Origin: Streptomyces sp. JJ36
GTDB taxonomy: Bacteria; Actinomycetota; Actinomycetes; Streptomycetales; Streptomycetaceae
Reading direction: 5' to 3'
NCBI RefSeq assembly: GCF_021696945.1
Contig: NZ_JACYHE010000013.1
Location: forward strand, 50,970 to 114,969
DNA length: 64,000 nucleotides
Shown here: piece after piece, positions 44,517 to 54,576 of the stretch
Layout of the letters: each line of letters begins with the position of its first letter
How positions within the stretch are numbered: the first letter of the stretch is position 1
Notes under the pieces: model-generated
Database searches by the model: none
Told to the model about the DNA's origin: nothing
What the model saw: only the letters and a program-made list of their open reading frames with translations
Program-made: the position numbers and the translations under genes

Positions 44517-45680
44517 ATGCCACTGACCCCCGAGGACGTGCGGAACAAGCAGTTCACGACCGTCCGCCTCCGAGAAGGCTATGACGAGGACGAGGTCGAT
44601 GCCTTCCTCGACGAGGTCGAAGCCGAGCTGACCCGTCTCCTCCGGGAGAACGAGGACCTGCGGGCGAAGCTCGCGGCCGCGACGCGCGCTGCCGCTCAGA
44701 GCCAGCAGCAACAGCAGCAGGGCGGCGGCATGCGCAAGCCCGAGGGCCAGGAGCAACAGCAGCAGCAGCAGCGGCCGGGCGGTGCACCCGTGCCCGCCGC
44801 CATATCCGGACCGCAGCCGGTGCCGCCGCAACAGCAGCAGGGGATGGGCGGACCCCCCCAGCTGCCGGGCGGACAGCCGCAGCTGCCTGCCGGTCCCGGA
44901 GGTCCGCAGCAGGGCCATGGCCCCCAGGGCGGCCCGATGGGCGGCCACGGTGGTCCGCAGGGCGGCCCGATGGGCGGCCCCGGACACGGTGGTCCGCAGC
45001 TTCCCGGTGGCGGGCAGAACAACGACAGCGCCGCACGCGTGCTGTCGCTGGCCCAGCAGACCGCGGACCAGGCGATCGCGGAGGCCCGCAGCGAGGCCAA
45101 CAAGATCGTCGGTGAGGCCCGCAGCCGTGCCGAGGGCCTGGAGCGGGACGCCCGCGCCAAGGCCGACGCGCTGGAGCGGGACGCGCAGGAGAAGCACCGG
45201 GTCGCCATGGGTTCCCTGGAGTCCGCGCGCGCCACGCTGGAGCGCAAGGTCGAGGACCTGCGCGGCTTCGAGCGCGAGTACCGCACCCGCCTGAAGTCGT
45301 ACCTGGAGAGCCAGCTCCGCCAGCTCGAGAACCAGGCCGACGACTCCCTGGCGCCCCCGCGGACCCCCGCCACGGCGTCGCTGCCGCCCTCCCCCTCGAT
45401 GGCGTCGGCCGGCGCCCCGTCGGGCGGCGGCACCATGGGCGGACACCAGTCGATGGGCGGTGGCCAGTCCATGGGCGGCGGCCAGCCGATGGGCGGTCAC
45501 GGCGGCCCCGGCGGGCACACCCAGGGCGGTGGCCAGAGCTACGGTGGCGGCCAGCAGCAGATGTCCCCGGCGATGACCCAGCCGATGGCTCCGGTCCGGC
45601 CCCAGGGCGGTCCGCAGCAGCAGGTGCAGCAGGCCCCCTCGCCGATGCGGGGCTTCCTGATCGACGAGGACGACAACTGA
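44517..45680 (+). CDS. divIVA: Polar growth protein DivIVA
   Basis: A 387-residue coiled-coil protein that marks hyphal tips and recruits the apical growth machinery; it is essential in Streptomyces. The N-terminal 60 residues are the conserved membrane-binding domain ([36 protein letters not shown] pattern). A Gln/Gly/Pro/Met-rich linker follows (about residues 62-178) with near repeats of [11 protein letters not shown], then a long coiled coil (about 175-280). The C-terminal low-complexity part repeats [10 protein letters not shown]. The domain order with a long interrupting linker is typical of Streptomyces DivIVA. It is the last gene of the cluster before a strong terminator. Confidence 0.95.
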   Translation: MPLTPEDVRNKQFTTVRLREGYDEDEVDAFLDEVEAELTRLLRENEDLRAKLAAATRAAAQSQQQQQQGGGMRKPEGQEQQQQQQRPGGAPVPAAISGPQPVPPQQQQGMGGPPQLPGGQPQLPAGPGGPQQGHGPQGGPMGGHGGPQGGPMGGPGHGGPQLPGGGQNNDSAARVLSLAQQTADQAIAEARSEANKIVGEARSRAEGLERDARAKADALERDAQEKHRVAMGSLESARATLERKVEDLRGFEREYRTRLKSYLESQLRQLENQADDSLAPPRTPATASLPPSPSMASAGAPSGGGTMGGHQSMGGGQSMGGGQPMGGHGGPGGHTQGGGQSYGGGQQQMSPAMTQPMAPVRPQGGPQQQVQQAPSPMRGFLIDEDDN

Positions 45681-45708
45681 CCGCCTGAGGGCGGCACACA
45701 CGGCACCC

Positions 45709-45756
45709 ACGGCCGCGGGCCGGACGGAGCACCGCTCCTGTCCGGCCCGCGGCCGT
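45709..45756 (+). terminator. Strong hairpin terminator after divIVA
   Basis: A perfect 17-bp stem (45709-45725 with 45740-45756) is extended by an inner 5-bp stem (45726-45730 with 45734-45738) around a 3-nt loop, with one bulged T. It ends the dcw transcript. Confidence 0.85.
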
Positions 45757-45980
45757 TCCCGTGCGCCCGGTGGCGGGAACGGCCGGCAGCTGGGCTGCCG
45801 GAGACCGCCGTGCCGTGCCGGCCGTCCGGGGCGACCGCGCGGGGCGGTGCGGCCCCGCGGTCACATCGGCGGCGGCAGCCCGTGCCCCGCCGGTACCGCC
45901 GTCCTCCCGCTCCCGCGGCGGGGACGGGAACCACCGCCCCGGGAGCAGCGCCCCCGGGGGACCAGCGGCTCTGGAGCGCC

Positions 45981-46070
45981 ACCCCGGGGAGCATCGCCCC
46001 GGGGACTGCCACCCCGGGGAGCACCGCCCCGGGGACCACCGTCCCGGGAGCAGCGCCCCGGGACCGCTCC
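45981..46070. repeat. 30-bp tandem repeat at the 3' end of ileS
   Basis: Two adjacent copies at 45981-46010 and 46011-46040 agree at 27 of 30 positions; a more degenerate third copy continues to about 46070, and a partial copy lies upstream near 45933-45962. Each unit has two CCCCGGGG palindromes. The rest of the 45681-46079 gap holds only the divIVA terminator; no gene is supported. Confidence 0.8.
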
Positions 46071-46079
46071 GGAGGAGGG

Positions 46080-49000
46080 TCAGGCCTTCCGCAGGCGGAA
46101 GGAGAGCCCCAGCGCCTCGTCCGTCACCGGCTCGCCGTACGCCGCGTCGGCCTCGCCCTCCGCGAAGTCCGTCGCCAGCACCTCCTCCGCGATCAGCCCG
46201 GAGTGGTCCGTCAGCGCCTGCCGCACGTCCGCGTCGGTGGCCGTCCAGCGCAGCGCGATGCGGTCCGCCACGTCCAGCCCGGAGTTCTTCCGCGCCTCCT
46301 GGATGAGCCGGATCGCGTCCCGGGCCAGGCCGGCCCGGCGCAGCTCGGGGGTGATCTCCAGGTCCAGGGCCACCGTGGCACCCGAGTCCGAGGCCACGGA
46401 CCAGCCCTCCCGCGGCGTCTCCGTGATGATGACCTCGTCCGGGGAGAGCGTGACGCTCTCCCCGTCCACCTCGATGGTGGCGGCGCCCTGGCGCAGGGCA
46501 AGTGACAACTCCGCCGCGTCCGCGTCCGCGATCGCCTTCGCCACGGCCTGCGTGCCCTTGCCGAAGCGCCGGCCGAGCGCCCGGAAGTTCCCCTTGGCCG
46601 AGGTGTCGACGAGCGAGCCGCCGACCTCGGAGAGCGAGGCCACCTCGTTGACGTTCAGCTCCTCGGCGATCTGCCGGCGCAGGTCCGGCGAGAGGGTGGA
46701 GAAGCCCTGTGCCGCGACGAGCGCGCGGGAGAGCGGCTGCCGGGTCTTCATCCCGGACTCCGCGCGGGTCGCGCGCCCCAGTTCCACCAGCCTGCGCACC
46801 AGCAGCATGTCACCGGAGAGCTCCGGGTCGATCGCCTCCAGATCGGCCTCCGGCCACCGCGCCAGGTGCACGGAGTCCGGGGCGTCCGGGTCCACCGGGA
46901 CGACCAGGTCCTGCCAGACCCGCTCGGTGATGAAGGGGACCAGGGGCGCCATGAGCCGGGTGACCGTCTCCAGCGTGTCGTGCAGGGTGCGCAGCGCCGC
47001 CGCGTCGCCTTGCCAGAAGCGGCGACGGGAGCGCCGCACGTACCAGTTGGAGAGGTCGTCCACGAAGGTGGAGAGCAGCTTGCCCGCGCGCTGCGTGTCG
47101 TAGTTGTCCATCGCCACGGTGACCTGGTCGGTCAGTGCGTGCAGCTCGCTCAGCAGCCACCGGTCCAGCAGCGGCCGGTCCTCCGGTGCCGGGTCGGACG
47201 GGCCGGGCGCCCAGGCGGAGGTGCGGGCGTAGAGCGCCTGGAAGGCCACGGTGTTCCAGTAGGTCAGCAGGGTCTTGCGGACCACCTCCTGGATGGTGCC
47301 GTGGCCCACCCGCCGGGCCGCCCAGGGGGAGCCGCCGGCCGCCATGAACCAGCGCACCGCGTCGGCGCCGTGCCGGTCCATCAGTGCGATGGGTTCCAGG
47401 ATGTTGCCCAGGTGCTTGGACATCTTCCGGCCGTCCTCGGCCAGGATGTGGCCGAGGCAGACGACGTTCTGGTAGCTGGAGCGGTCGAAGACCAGGGTGC
47501 CCACGGCCATCAGCGTGTAGAACCAGCCGCGGGTCTGGTCGATGGCCTCGGAGATGAACTGCGCCGGATAGCGCTTCTCGAAGAGTTCCTTGTTGCGGTA
47601 CGGGTAGCCCCACTGCGCGAACGGCATCGAGCCGGAGTCGTACCAGGCGTCGATCACCTCGGGTACGCGCGTGGCCGTCTCCCGGCAGGTCGGGCAGGGG
47701 AATACCACCTCGTCGATGTAGGGCCGGTGCGGGTCCAGGGACGACTGGTCGGTCCCGGTCAGCTCGCTCAGCTCGGTCAGCGAGCCCACGCAGGTCAGGT
47801 GGTCCTGCGGGCAGCGCCAGACCGGCAGCGGCGTGCCCCAGTAGCGGTTGCGGGAGAGCGCCCAGTCGATGTTGTTGTTCAGCCAGTCGCCGTAGCGGCC
47901 GTGCTTGACCGAGTCCGGGTACCAGTGGGTGTTCTCGTTCTCCCGGAGCAGGGCGTCCTTGATCTCGGTGGTGCGGATGTACCAGGACGGCTGCGCGTAG
48001 TAGAGCAGCGCGGTGTGGCAGCGCCAGCAGTGCGGGTAGCTGTGCTCGTACGCCACGTGCCGGAAGAGCCTGCCGCGCTCCTCCAGGTCCGCCACCAGCG
48101 CCTCGTCGGCCTTCTTGAAGAACCGGCCGCCGACCAGCTCCAGCTCCGGCTCGAAGGTGCCGTCCGGCAGCACCGGGTTCACCACCGGGAGGCCGTAGCG
48201 CCGGCAGGTGAGCAGGTCGTCCTCACCGAAGGCGGGCGCCTGGTGGACCAGGCCGGTGCCGTCCTCGGTGGTGACGTAGTCGGCGTTCACCACGAAGTGC
48301 GCGTCCGGGATCTCCACCAGCGAGAAGGGCCGCTCGTAGGTCCAGCGCTCCAGCTCCGCGCCGGTGAAGGAGCGGCCGGTGGCCGTCCAGCCCTCGCCCA
48401 GCGCCTTCTCCAGCAGCGGCTCGGCCACCAGGAGCTGCTCGTTGCCGTCCGTGGCGACGACGTACGTCACCTCCGGGTGTGCGGCGACCGCGGTGTTGGA
48501 CACCAGGGTCCACGGCGTCGTGGTCCAGACCAGCAGGGACGCCTCGCCCGCCAGCGGGCCGGAGGTCAGCGGGAAGCGCACATAGACCGAGGGGTCGACC
48601 ACGGTCTCGTACCCCTGGGCCAGCTCGTGGTCCGACAGCCCCGTCCCGCACCGTGGGCACCAGGGGGCGACCCGGTGGTCCTGGACCAGCAGGCCCTTCC
48701 GGAAGATCTCCTTCAGCGACCACCACACGGACTCGATGTACTCCGGGTCCATGGTGCGGTACGCGTCGTCCATGTCCACCCAGTAGCCCATCCGGGTGGT
48801 GAGCTCGGCGAACGCGTCGGTGTGCCGGGTCACGGACTCGCGGCACTGCGCGTTGAACTCCGCGATGCCGTAGTTCTCGATGTCCTTCTTGCCGCTGAAG
48901 CCGAGCTCCTTCTCCACCGCCAGCTCGACCGGCAGCCCGTGGCAGTCCCAGCCCGCCTTGCGGGCGACGTGGTACCCGCGCATGGTGCGGAACCGCGGGA

Positions 49001-49226
49001 ACACGTCCTTGAAGACCCGGGCCTCGATGTGGTGCGCGCCGGGCATGCCGTTCGCGGTGGGCGGACCCTCGTAGAACACCCATTCGGGTCGGCCCTCGGA
49101 CTGCTCCAGGCTGCGGGCGAAGACCTTGTGCTCGCGCCAGAAGTCGAGCACGGCGTGCTCGAGCGCGGGCAGGTCGACCTGGGCGGGCACCTGGCGGTAC
49201 AGCGGCTTGGCCTGCGACTGACTCAT
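46080..49226 (-). CDS. ileS: Isoleucyl-tRNA synthetase
   Basis: A 1048-residue class I synthetase. The HIGH-type motif is in YEGPPTANGMPGAHHIEARVFKD (HHIE; near residue 55), the editing domain CP1 lies in the middle, and KMSKHLGN (near 600) is the KMSKS-type motif. The C-terminal region lacks the zinc finger of the bacterial type and resembles the eukaryote-like (IleRS2) form, which includes ileS copies resistant to mupirocin; this type is normal for actinobacteria. The ATG at 49226 follows GGAGGAAG, which is sequestered in the leader. It is convergent with divIVA and controlled by a T-box upstream. Confidence 0.96.
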   Translation of the reverse strand: MSQSQAKPLYRQVPAQVDLPALEHAVLDFWREHKVFARSLEQSEGRPEWVFYEGPPTANGMPGAHHIEARVFKDVFPRFRTMRGYHVARKAGWDCHGLPVELAVEKELGFSGKKDIENYGIAEFNAQCRESVTRHTDAFAELTTRMGYWVDMDDAYRTMDPEYIESVWWSLKEIFRKGLLVQDHRVAPWCPRCGTGLSDHELAQGYETVVDPSVYVRFPLTSGPLAGEASLLVWTTTPWTLVSNTAVAAHPEVTYVVATDGNEQLLVAEPLLEKALGEGWTATGRSFTGAELERWTYERPFSLVEIPDAHFVVNADYVTTEDGTGLVHQAPAFGEDDLLTCRRYGLPVVNPVLPDGTFEPELELVGGRFFKKADEALVADLEERGRLFRHVAYEHSYPHCWRCHTALLYYAQPSWYIRTTEIKDALLRENENTHWYPDSVKHGRYGDWLNNNIDWALSRNRYWGTPLPVWRCPQDHLTCVGSLTELSELTGTDQSSLDPHRPYIDEVVFPCPTCRETATRVPEVIDAWYDSGSMPFAQWGYPYRNKELFEKRYPAQFISEAIDQTRGWFYTLMAVGTLVFDRSSYQNVVCLGHILAEDGRKMSKHLGNILEPIALMDRHGADAVRWFMAAGGSPWAARRVGHGTIQEVVRKTLLTYWNTVAFQALYARTSAWAPGPSDPAPEDRPLLDRWLLSELHALTDQVTVAMDNYDTQRAGKLLSTFVDDLSNWYVRRSRRRFWQGDAAALRTLHDTLETVTRLMAPLVPFITERVWQDLVVPVDPDAPDSVHLARWPEADLEAIDPELSGDMLLVRRLVELGRATRAESGMKTRQPLSRALVAAQGFSTLSPDLRRQIAEELNVNEVASLSEVGGSLVDTSAKGNFRALGRRFGKGTQAVAKAIADADAAELSLALRQGAATIEVDGESVTLSPDEVIITETPREGWSVASDSGATVALDLEITPELRRAGLARDAIRLIQEARKNSGLDVADRIALRWTATDADVRQALTDHSGLIAEEVLATDFAEGEADAAYGEPVTDEALGLSFRLRKA

Positions 49227-49237
49227 CGGGTCGTCTT

Positions 49238-49497
49238 CCTCCGGCGGACACGTGTGCTTCCGTCGGAGGGACGAGAGGAACCGCCTCACCGGCGGACTCC
49301 CGCGGTACCACCCTCCTTGGCGGCGGAGACCGCCGCCCCCTCATTGGGGTCGCGCTGCCGGTTCTACTCGCCCGCCGTCACGGCCGGGCTTTCCTCCGGC
49401 GGCTCCGGGGTGATCTTCACGTCGCGCTCGCCCCCGGGCTCCCACCGTCCCCGGGTCGCTCTCGGCTGCGTACGGCGCTACTCGTCCCCATCCACGC
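49238..49497 (-). ncRNA. T-box leader of ileS (translational type)
   Basis: On the minus strand the conserved T-box AGGGTGGTACCGCGG is at 49314-49300. The stem I start GGATGGGGACGAGTAGC is at 49493-49477 and an ATC (isoleucine) codon stands at 49414-49412 in the expected specifier position. Downstream, the Shine-Dalgarno strand CCGCCGGAGG pairs with CCTCCGACGG (49238-49247 with 49260-49269), so uncharged tRNA-Ile binding should free the ribosome-binding site. Confidence 0.92.
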
Positions 49498-49730
49498 CTG
49501 TCGCTTCCCCCAGTGTACGGGCCGCGGAGGACCGCGCCGACCGGTTTTCAGGGCCCAGGGCTGGGCACAACGCCTTCGCGAGGCATACCGACGCCCCGCG
49601 AAGGCCGCCTCCCGGGGCGGACGAAGATCGCGAAGGGACCGGCGCGCCCCGTTGCCGCGTACGAGGAGTCGATTTATCGTTCCGGTCACGATTCGCGAGC
49701 AAGATCACAATATGTGAAGGGGTCGCGGCC

Positions 49731-51392
49731 ATGGTGGTGAGAAGGACCGCCGCGCAGAAGACGGCAGCCGCGAGGAAGGCTGCGCCGGCGAAGACCGCGG
49801 CCCAGCCGACGACCACGGCGAAGGCCGCGAAGACGGCCGGGCGGAACGCCGCGAAGACCGCTGCCGAGAGCACCACGAAGAGCACCGCGAAAGGCACCGC
49901 GAAGGGCACCGCGAAGGGCACCAGGAAGAAGGCGCAGGGCGCGTCGGCGCAGGGGAGGACGGCACCGGCCGACCGGAGCGCCGGACGGGCGGCGACCGCC
50001 CGGAGGAGCGCCGCTGACCGCGGGCCCACGGCCACCGGTCACGCGCCGCAGGAGCGCCGCGAGGTGACGGACGCCGCCGCGGCCGCGCGTCCCGCCGGAC
50101 ACGAGGAGCGCACGCGGGACACCGGGACCACCGGCGACCCCGGAGGCACCCCGGAGAAGCGGGCCGCGACGCGGAGGACGACCGCCGAGCGGGCGGCGAC
50201 GAAGAAGACGACGAAGAAGACGACGGCGAAGCGGGCGGTCGCCGAGAAGGCGCCGGCGCGGCAGGCGGCCGTGGCCAGGGCCACGAAGAAGCCCCCTCCC
50301 GCGGAGACCGCCGCCGGAATGGCGGACGCCCGCAAGGCCACGGCGAAGCAGGCCGCACGGGCCAGGCGGGCGGCCTCGGAGCAGGCCGCCGGCGACCCGG
50401 CCGCGGAGTCCGGGGAGACGCCCCCGGGTCGGTCCGCGGGGAGGAAGACAGCCATGAGGAAGACGGCGGGGGCGGCCGCGGGTGCGGAGCGGGCCCCCGC
50501 GAAGACCGCTGCGCGGAAGACGGCGGCCGAGAGGGCCGCCGGGAAGACGGGGAAGAAGGCGGCGGGGAAGAAGAAGGCCGCGGAGGAGGCCCCGGCGGAG
50601 ACCGCTGCCGGCGAGGCGGTGGCTGGTGCGGAGGCTCCGGCGAAGAGGACCCCGGCGAGGAAGGCCGCGGCCGGGAAGGCCCCGGCGAGGAAGCCCGCGG
50701 GGAAGACGGCGCCGGCGAAGAAGGCCGCCGCGAAGAGGGCCGCGGCGAAGAAGACCCCGGCGAGGAAGGCCGCTGCGGAGCGGCCCGCCCCCGCCGCAGG
50801 AACCGGGACCGCCGAAGAAGGCGTCCCGGCGAGGAAGGTGTCGACGCCCGAACGGGCGTCTACCTCACGGAAGCGCGCGACACAGACAACTGCCGCCCAG
50901 AAGACGGGAGCCGACAAGGTGGCTGCGAAGAAGACTCCGGCGGCGAAGGCCGCGGCGGTGCCGACCGCCCGTACGGCCCGTACGGCCCCCGCGACGCCCG
51001 AGGAACTCCCGGTACGCCCGGGTGAGGACCCGTGGACCGAGGAGGAGGTGACCGAGGCGCGCACCGGGCTGCAGGAGGAGGCCGGCCGCATCGAAGCCGA
51101 GCTCCTGGCCTCCGAGGAGGCGCTCAACGGGCTGATGCGGGACTCCGGGGGCGGTGCGGGCGACGACGACGCCGACACCGGCACCAAGAACATCACGCGC
51201 GAGCACGAGATGGCGCTCGCGGCCAACGCCCGGGAGATGCTCTACCAGACCGAGCGCGCCCTGGAGCGGCTGGAGGCCGGTACCTACGGGCTCTGCGAGA
51301 GCTGCGGGAAGCCCATCGGGAAGGCCCGGATGCAGGCCTTCCCGCGGGCGACCCTGTGCGTGGAGTGCAAGCAGAAGCAGGAGCGGCGTTGA
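49731..51392 (+). CDS. Histone H1-like / TraR-DksA zinc-finger fusion protein
   Basis: A 553-residue protein with two clear parts. Residues 1 to about 425 are almost entirely Ala, Lys, Thr, Arg and Pro in degenerate AAKKT/KTAAK repeats, as in histone H1 tails and the C-terminal tail of actinobacterial HupS. Residues about 430-553 are a DksA/TraR domain: a helical hairpin ([54 protein letters not shown]) and a C4 zinc finger with cysteines at 522, 525, 543 and 546. DksA-type proteins enter the RNA polymerase secondary channel. The ATG follows GAAGGGG. Short TraR/DksA genes occupy this locus in other Streptomyces, but a basic tail this long is notable. TCACA-ATA-TGTGA (49705-49717) lies just upstream. 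Confidence 0.9.
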   Translation: MVVRRTAAQKTAAARKAAPAKTAAQPTTTAKAAKTAGRNAAKTAAESTTKSTAKGTAKGTAKGTRKKAQGASAQGRTAPADRSAGRAATARRSAADRGPTATGHAPQERREVTDAAAAARPAGHEERTRDTGTTGDPGGTPEKRAATRRTTAERAATKKTTKKTTAKRAVAEKAPARQAAVARATKKPPPAETAAGMADARKATAKQAARARRAASEQAAGDPAAESGETPPGRSAGRKTAMRKTAGAAAGAERAPAKTAARKTAAERAAGKTGKKAAGKKKAAEEAPAETAAGEAVAGAEAPAKRTPARKAAAGKAPARKPAGKTAPAKKAAAKRAAAKKTPARKAAAERPAPAAGTGTAEEGVPARKVSTPERASTSRKRATQTTAAQKTGADKVAAKKTPAAKAAAVPTARTARTAPATPEELPVRPGEDPWTEEEVTEARTGLQEEAGRIEAELLASEEALNGLMRDSGGGAGDDDADTGTKNITREHEMALAANAREMLYQTERALERLEAGTYGLCESCGKPIGKARMQAFPRATLCVECKQKQERR

Positions 51393-51414
51393 CCGGACGC
51401 GAACGCGTGTGTCG

Positions 51415-51426
51415 TACCCTCATCAC
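51415..51426 (+). promoter_or_regulatory. Leaderless -10 element of lspA
   Basis: TACCCT (51415-51420) is followed by 6 nt and then GTG at 51427. Confidence 0.55.
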
Positions 51427-52038
51427 GTGACAGAGGTGGAGCGGGCCATCGAGACCCCGGACGAGGACGTGGCCGCGACGGACCGATCGGGTGAGCCGGA
51501 CGGACGGGAGTCGCCGGGTTCCGGCGGCCCGGAGGAGCGGCCCGCGGACCGCGGCAGGCGCCGGATCCCGGTGCTCGTCGCGGTCGCGGCGTTCGCCTAC
51601 GTGCTCGACCTGATCACCAAGGTGATCGTGGTCGAGAAGCTGGAGAACGAAGCGACGATCGATGTCGTCGGTGACCTGCTCCGGCTGGAGGTGGTGCGCA
51701 ACAAGGGCGCGGCCTTCGGTTTCGGGGAGGCGCTGACGGTGGTCCTCACGGTGATCGCGGTCGTGGTGATCGTGGTGATCGCCCGGATCGCGCGCAAGCT
51801 CTACAGCACGCCGTGGGCCATCGCGCTGGGTCTCCTGCTGGGCGGGGCCTTCGGGAACCTCACCGACCGGATCTTCCGCTCGCCCGGCGTCTTCCAGGGC
51901 GCCGTGGTCGACTTCATCGCGCCGACCCACTTCGCCGTGTTCAACCTCGCCGACTCGGCGATCGTCTGCGGCGGCATCCTGATCGTGCTGCTGTCGTTCC
52001 GCGGGCTGGACCCGGACGGCACCGTCCACCGGGACTGA
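51427..52038 (+). CDS. lspA: Prolipoprotein signal peptidase
   Basis: A 203-residue aspartic protease that removes signal peptides from lipid-modified prolipoproteins. About 40 acidic N-terminal residues precede four membrane helices. The conserved segments are [27 protein letters not shown], and the two catalytic aspartates in GNLTDRI and FNLADSAI. The length with the N-terminal extension is usual for Streptomyces. The GTG start is set by the -10 element 6 nt upstream and fits the protein. Confidence 0.94.
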   Translation: MTEVERAIETPDEDVAATDRSGEPDGRESPGSGGPEERPADRGRRRIPVLVAVAAFAYVLDLITKVIVVEKLENEATIDVVGDLLRLEVVRNKGAAFGFGEALTVVLTVIAVVVIVVIARIARKLYSTPWAIALGLLLGGAFGNLTDRIFRSPGVFQGAVVDFIAPTHFAVFNLADSAIVCGGILIVLLSFRGLDPDGTVHRD

Positions 52039-52125
52039 CCCCGCGACCGGGCTGCCGCGCCCACCACGCCGCGGAGCCGGCGCCGTCCGGACGCCCGCGC
52101 CAGGCCCGGTCGCGGGCGGTGGCCG

Positions 52126-53487
52126 TCAGTGCGGCCGGTGCACCCCGTACACCCCGGGTCCCCGGTGCAGCCCGGGGCCCGGGACCGGTGCCGCGGGGGC
52201 GTCCGAGGAGGCCGTAGCGTCCGGCGTGCCCGTGGCGTCCGGGTCGTCCGGGGTGAGCGCGGGCTTGGTGATGCGCACCCGGTGGCTCCCGTCGTCCTCG
52301 CGCCCGGTGACGCCGATCCGCACCCCGTTCGCGAAGGTGTGGCTCTCGTCCACGCCGAACGGCGCGTCGCCGAGCTCGGCCAGTTCGGCGGGGGAGCGGC
52401 TGGCGCAGGCCGTGCCGCCCTTGCTGTGCGGGGCGGAGTCCACCACGCGCACCGGGCCGCGGCCGGTCGGGACCGACGAGTCGACGGTGTAGACGAGCAC
52501 GCCCTCGGTACAGATGTCCTTGTCCAGGCCGGTCCGGGTACGGGTCTCCGCCACCACGGCGCTGGTGGGGCCGGTCTTGACCACGGCGATGTTCGCCCCC
52601 GGCGCGCCGATCGGCCGCAGGGTGTGGCTGCTGGTACCGGCCGGCACGCAGGCGACCTGCTCGTCCGCCAGCCAGCCGAACTTCCACTTGTGCCAGCCGA
52701 TCAGGTCCGATATCCCCGCCATGCTCATGGTGTCCCAGCCCCCGGCGTACTCGACCGAGGCGCCGTTCCGGGAGTTGTAGAGGTCCGGCAGCCCGTAGAG
52801 GTGATTGGCCTCGTGGACGAAGTTGCCGCGCTGCCAGGTCGCCGAGTCGTTGCCGCGGCCGAAGACCAGCGCCGCCGCCCGGATCCTGTGGTCGCCCGCC
52901 CGCAGGTTCTCGAAGACGTTCGCCTGCGAGACGGTGGGCCGGGCCGGGACGTTCTCGTCGGCGACGACGTAGACGAAGTCGCTGTCCCCGAAGTCCGTGC
53001 CCCGGGCGCGCGCCGCGTCGATCGCGTCCTGGACGTACGCCTGCATCGTCGCGGAGCTGATGCCGCGCTTGACGCCGTACGCCGTCCAGGGCTTCGGCAT
53101 CCGTATCCACTCCGGCGTGGGCACCAGCTCCAGGTCGTACGTGCCGTAGGAGGCGAGGTCCAGGTATCTGTCGCCGTAGGCGGCGAAGAAGTCCGCGCGT
53201 TCCCGGGCGTTCCCGGTGGCGGGGATGTCCGGGAAGTCGACCATGATCATGGTCGCCTTGCGGTGTCCGGTGGGACGGATGTAGTCGGGGCTCATCGGCC
53301 CTTCCCCGAAGCCCTCCGCGGCGGCGATGGCGCACGGTCCGGTGATGTCCAGCGCGGCGGCGTCCCTTCCCCCGTCCGGCATCAGGGAGAGTCCCACGGC
53401 GGTCAGCGCGGTCGCGGTGGTGACGGCGAGTGTGCGGTTGCCGGGTATACGGTTGCCACCGGGCACGGCGGGCGTGCGGGGGGACAT
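52126..53487 (-). CDS. Secreted M6-family metalloprotease
   Basis: A 453-residue exported zinc protease. Residues 1-45 are a signal peptide-like stretch (basic start, then LAVTTATALTAVGLSLM). The zinc motif is HEANHLYGLPDLY (HExxH, near residue 220), characteristic of the immune-inhibitor-A/M6 group, followed by the Met-turn-like GGWDTMSMAG. Earlier, MIMVDFPDIPATG marks the start of the catalytic domain. The C-terminal ~40 residues are Pro/Asp/Thr-rich and disordered. The ATG has a GGAGGGAG site upstream. Its substrates are unknown; the neighbouring genes give no hint. Confidence 0.88.
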   Translation of the reverse strand: MSPRTPAVPGGNRIPGNRTLAVTTATALTAVGLSLMPDGGRDAAALDITGPCAIAAAEGFGEGPMSPDYIRPTGHRKATMIMVDFPDIPATGNARERADFFAAYGDRYLDLASYGTYDLELVPTPEWIRMPKPWTAYGVKRGISSATMQAYVQDAIDAARARGTDFGDSDFVYVVADENVPARPTVSQANVFENLRAGDHRIRAAALVFGRGNDSATWQRGNFVHEANHLYGLPDLYNSRNGASVEYAGGWDTMSMAGISDLIGWHKWKFGWLADEQVACVPAGTSSHTLRPIGAPGANIAVVKTGPTSAVVAETRTRTGLDKDICTEGVLVYTVDSSVPTGRGPVRVVDSAPHSKGGTACASRSPAELAELGDAPFGVDESHTFANGVRIGVTGREDDGSHRVRITKPALTPDDPDATGTPDATASSDAPAAPVPGPGLHRGPGVYGVHRPH

Positions 53488-53621
53488 GCGGGACTCCCTC
53501 CGACGGGGATCGCGTACGTAGTCACACGGTCACGTCGGGCTGTCGGACCCGCATGCGGAGGTGCGCCGCGCGGGTGAGACCGGCGGGGGGCGGGCGGTAC
53601 GGGGCCGAACGGGCGGTCCGG

Positions 53622-53634
53622 CATACTCGACCGG
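53622..53634 (+). promoter_or_regulatory. Leaderless -10 element of rluD
   Basis: CATACT (53622-53627) is followed by 7 nt and then GTG at 53635. Confidence 0.4.
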
Positions 53635-54576
53635 GTGAGTACGCTTCCCGAGATCCGCACCCTGCCCGTACCGGACGGCCTGGAGGGCGAGCGCGTCGAC
53701 GCCGCTCTCGCCCGCATGTTCGGCTTCTCCCGCACGAAGGCCGCGGAGCTGGCGGCCGGCGGGAAGGTGCGGCTGGACGGCACGTCGGCCGGAAAGTCCG
53801 ACCGGGTCAGCGGCGGGGCCTGGCTGGAGGTGGAGATGCCCGCGCCGGCCGCCCCGGTGCAGGTGGTGGCCGAGCCGGTGGAGGGCATGGAGATCGTGCA
53901 CGACGACGAGCACGTGGTCGTGGTGATGAAGCCGGTCGGGGTCGCCGCCCACCCCAGCCCCGGCTGGTCCGGGCCCACGGTGATCGGCGGACTGGCGGCC
54001 GCCGGCTACGCCCTCACCACCTCCGGCGCCGCCGAGCGGCAGGGCATCGTGCACCGGCTGGACGTGGGCACCTCGGGGCTGATGGCCGTGGCCAAGTCCG
54101 AGCGCGCCTACACGCTGCTCAAGCAGCAGTTCCGGGAGCGCACGGTCGACAAGCGCTACCACGCGCTGGTGCAGGGCCACCCCGACCCGCTCAGCGGCAC
54201 CATCGACGCCCCCATCGGGCGGCATCCGCAGCACGACTACAAGTGGGCGGTCACCGCCGACGGGAAGCCCTCCGTCACCCACTACGACGTGATCGAGGCG
54301 TTCCGGGCGGCCAGCCTGCTCGACGTCAAGCTGGAGACCGGGCGCACCCACCAGATCCGGGTGCACATGGCCGCGCACCGCCACCCCTGTGTGGGGGACC
54401 TCACCTACGGCGCCGACCCCACCCTGGCCCGGCGGCTCGGGCTGCATCGTCAGTGGCTGCACGCCGTCCGGCTCGGCTTCACCCACCCCGCCGACGGGAG
54501 CTGGGTGGAGTACGAGAGCGACTACCCGGAGGACCTGCGGCACGCCCTGGACACCGTCCGGGCGGAGAGCGCCTAG
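53635..54576 (+). CDS. rluD: 23S rRNA/tRNA pseudouridine synthase, RluD type
   Basis: A 313-residue RluA-family enzyme. An S4 RNA-binding domain covers about residues 15-75 ([31 protein letters not shown]). The catalytic aspartate is in [19 protein letters not shown] (near residue 143), followed by KRYHALVQG and the C-terminal [23 protein letters not shown]. It modifies uridines in 23S rRNA helix 69 by family analogy. The gene follows lspA in most Streptomyces, though here a secreted protease gene lies between them on the other strand. It is the last conserved gene before the accessory segment. Confidence 0.94.
   Translation: MSTLPEIRTLPVPDGLEGERVDAALARMFGFSRTKAAELAAGGKVRLDGTSAGKSDRVSGGAWLEVEMPAPAAPVQVVAEPVEGMEIVHDDEHVVVVMKPVGVAAHPSPGWSGPTVIGGLAAAGYALTTSGAAERQGIVHRLDVGTSGLMAVAKSERAYTLLKQQFRERTVDKRYHALVQGHPDPLSGTIDAPIGRHPQHDYKWAVTADGKPSVTHYDVIEAFRAASLLDVKLETGRTHQIRVHMAAHRHPCVGDLTYGADPTLARRLGLHRQWLHAVRLGFTHPADGSWVEYESDYPEDLRHALDTVRAESA

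Noticed and set aside
45539..46039. A minus-strand frame with a VPGA/LPGV repeat near the end of divIVA
   Set aside because: The repeat results from the 30-bp DNA repeat and the frame overlaps divIVA; no start signal supports it.
46866..49730. A plus-strand extension of the histone-like/DksA frame across ileS
   Set aside because: It is antisense to ileS and lacks protein character; a good ATG with a ribosome-binding site is at 49731.
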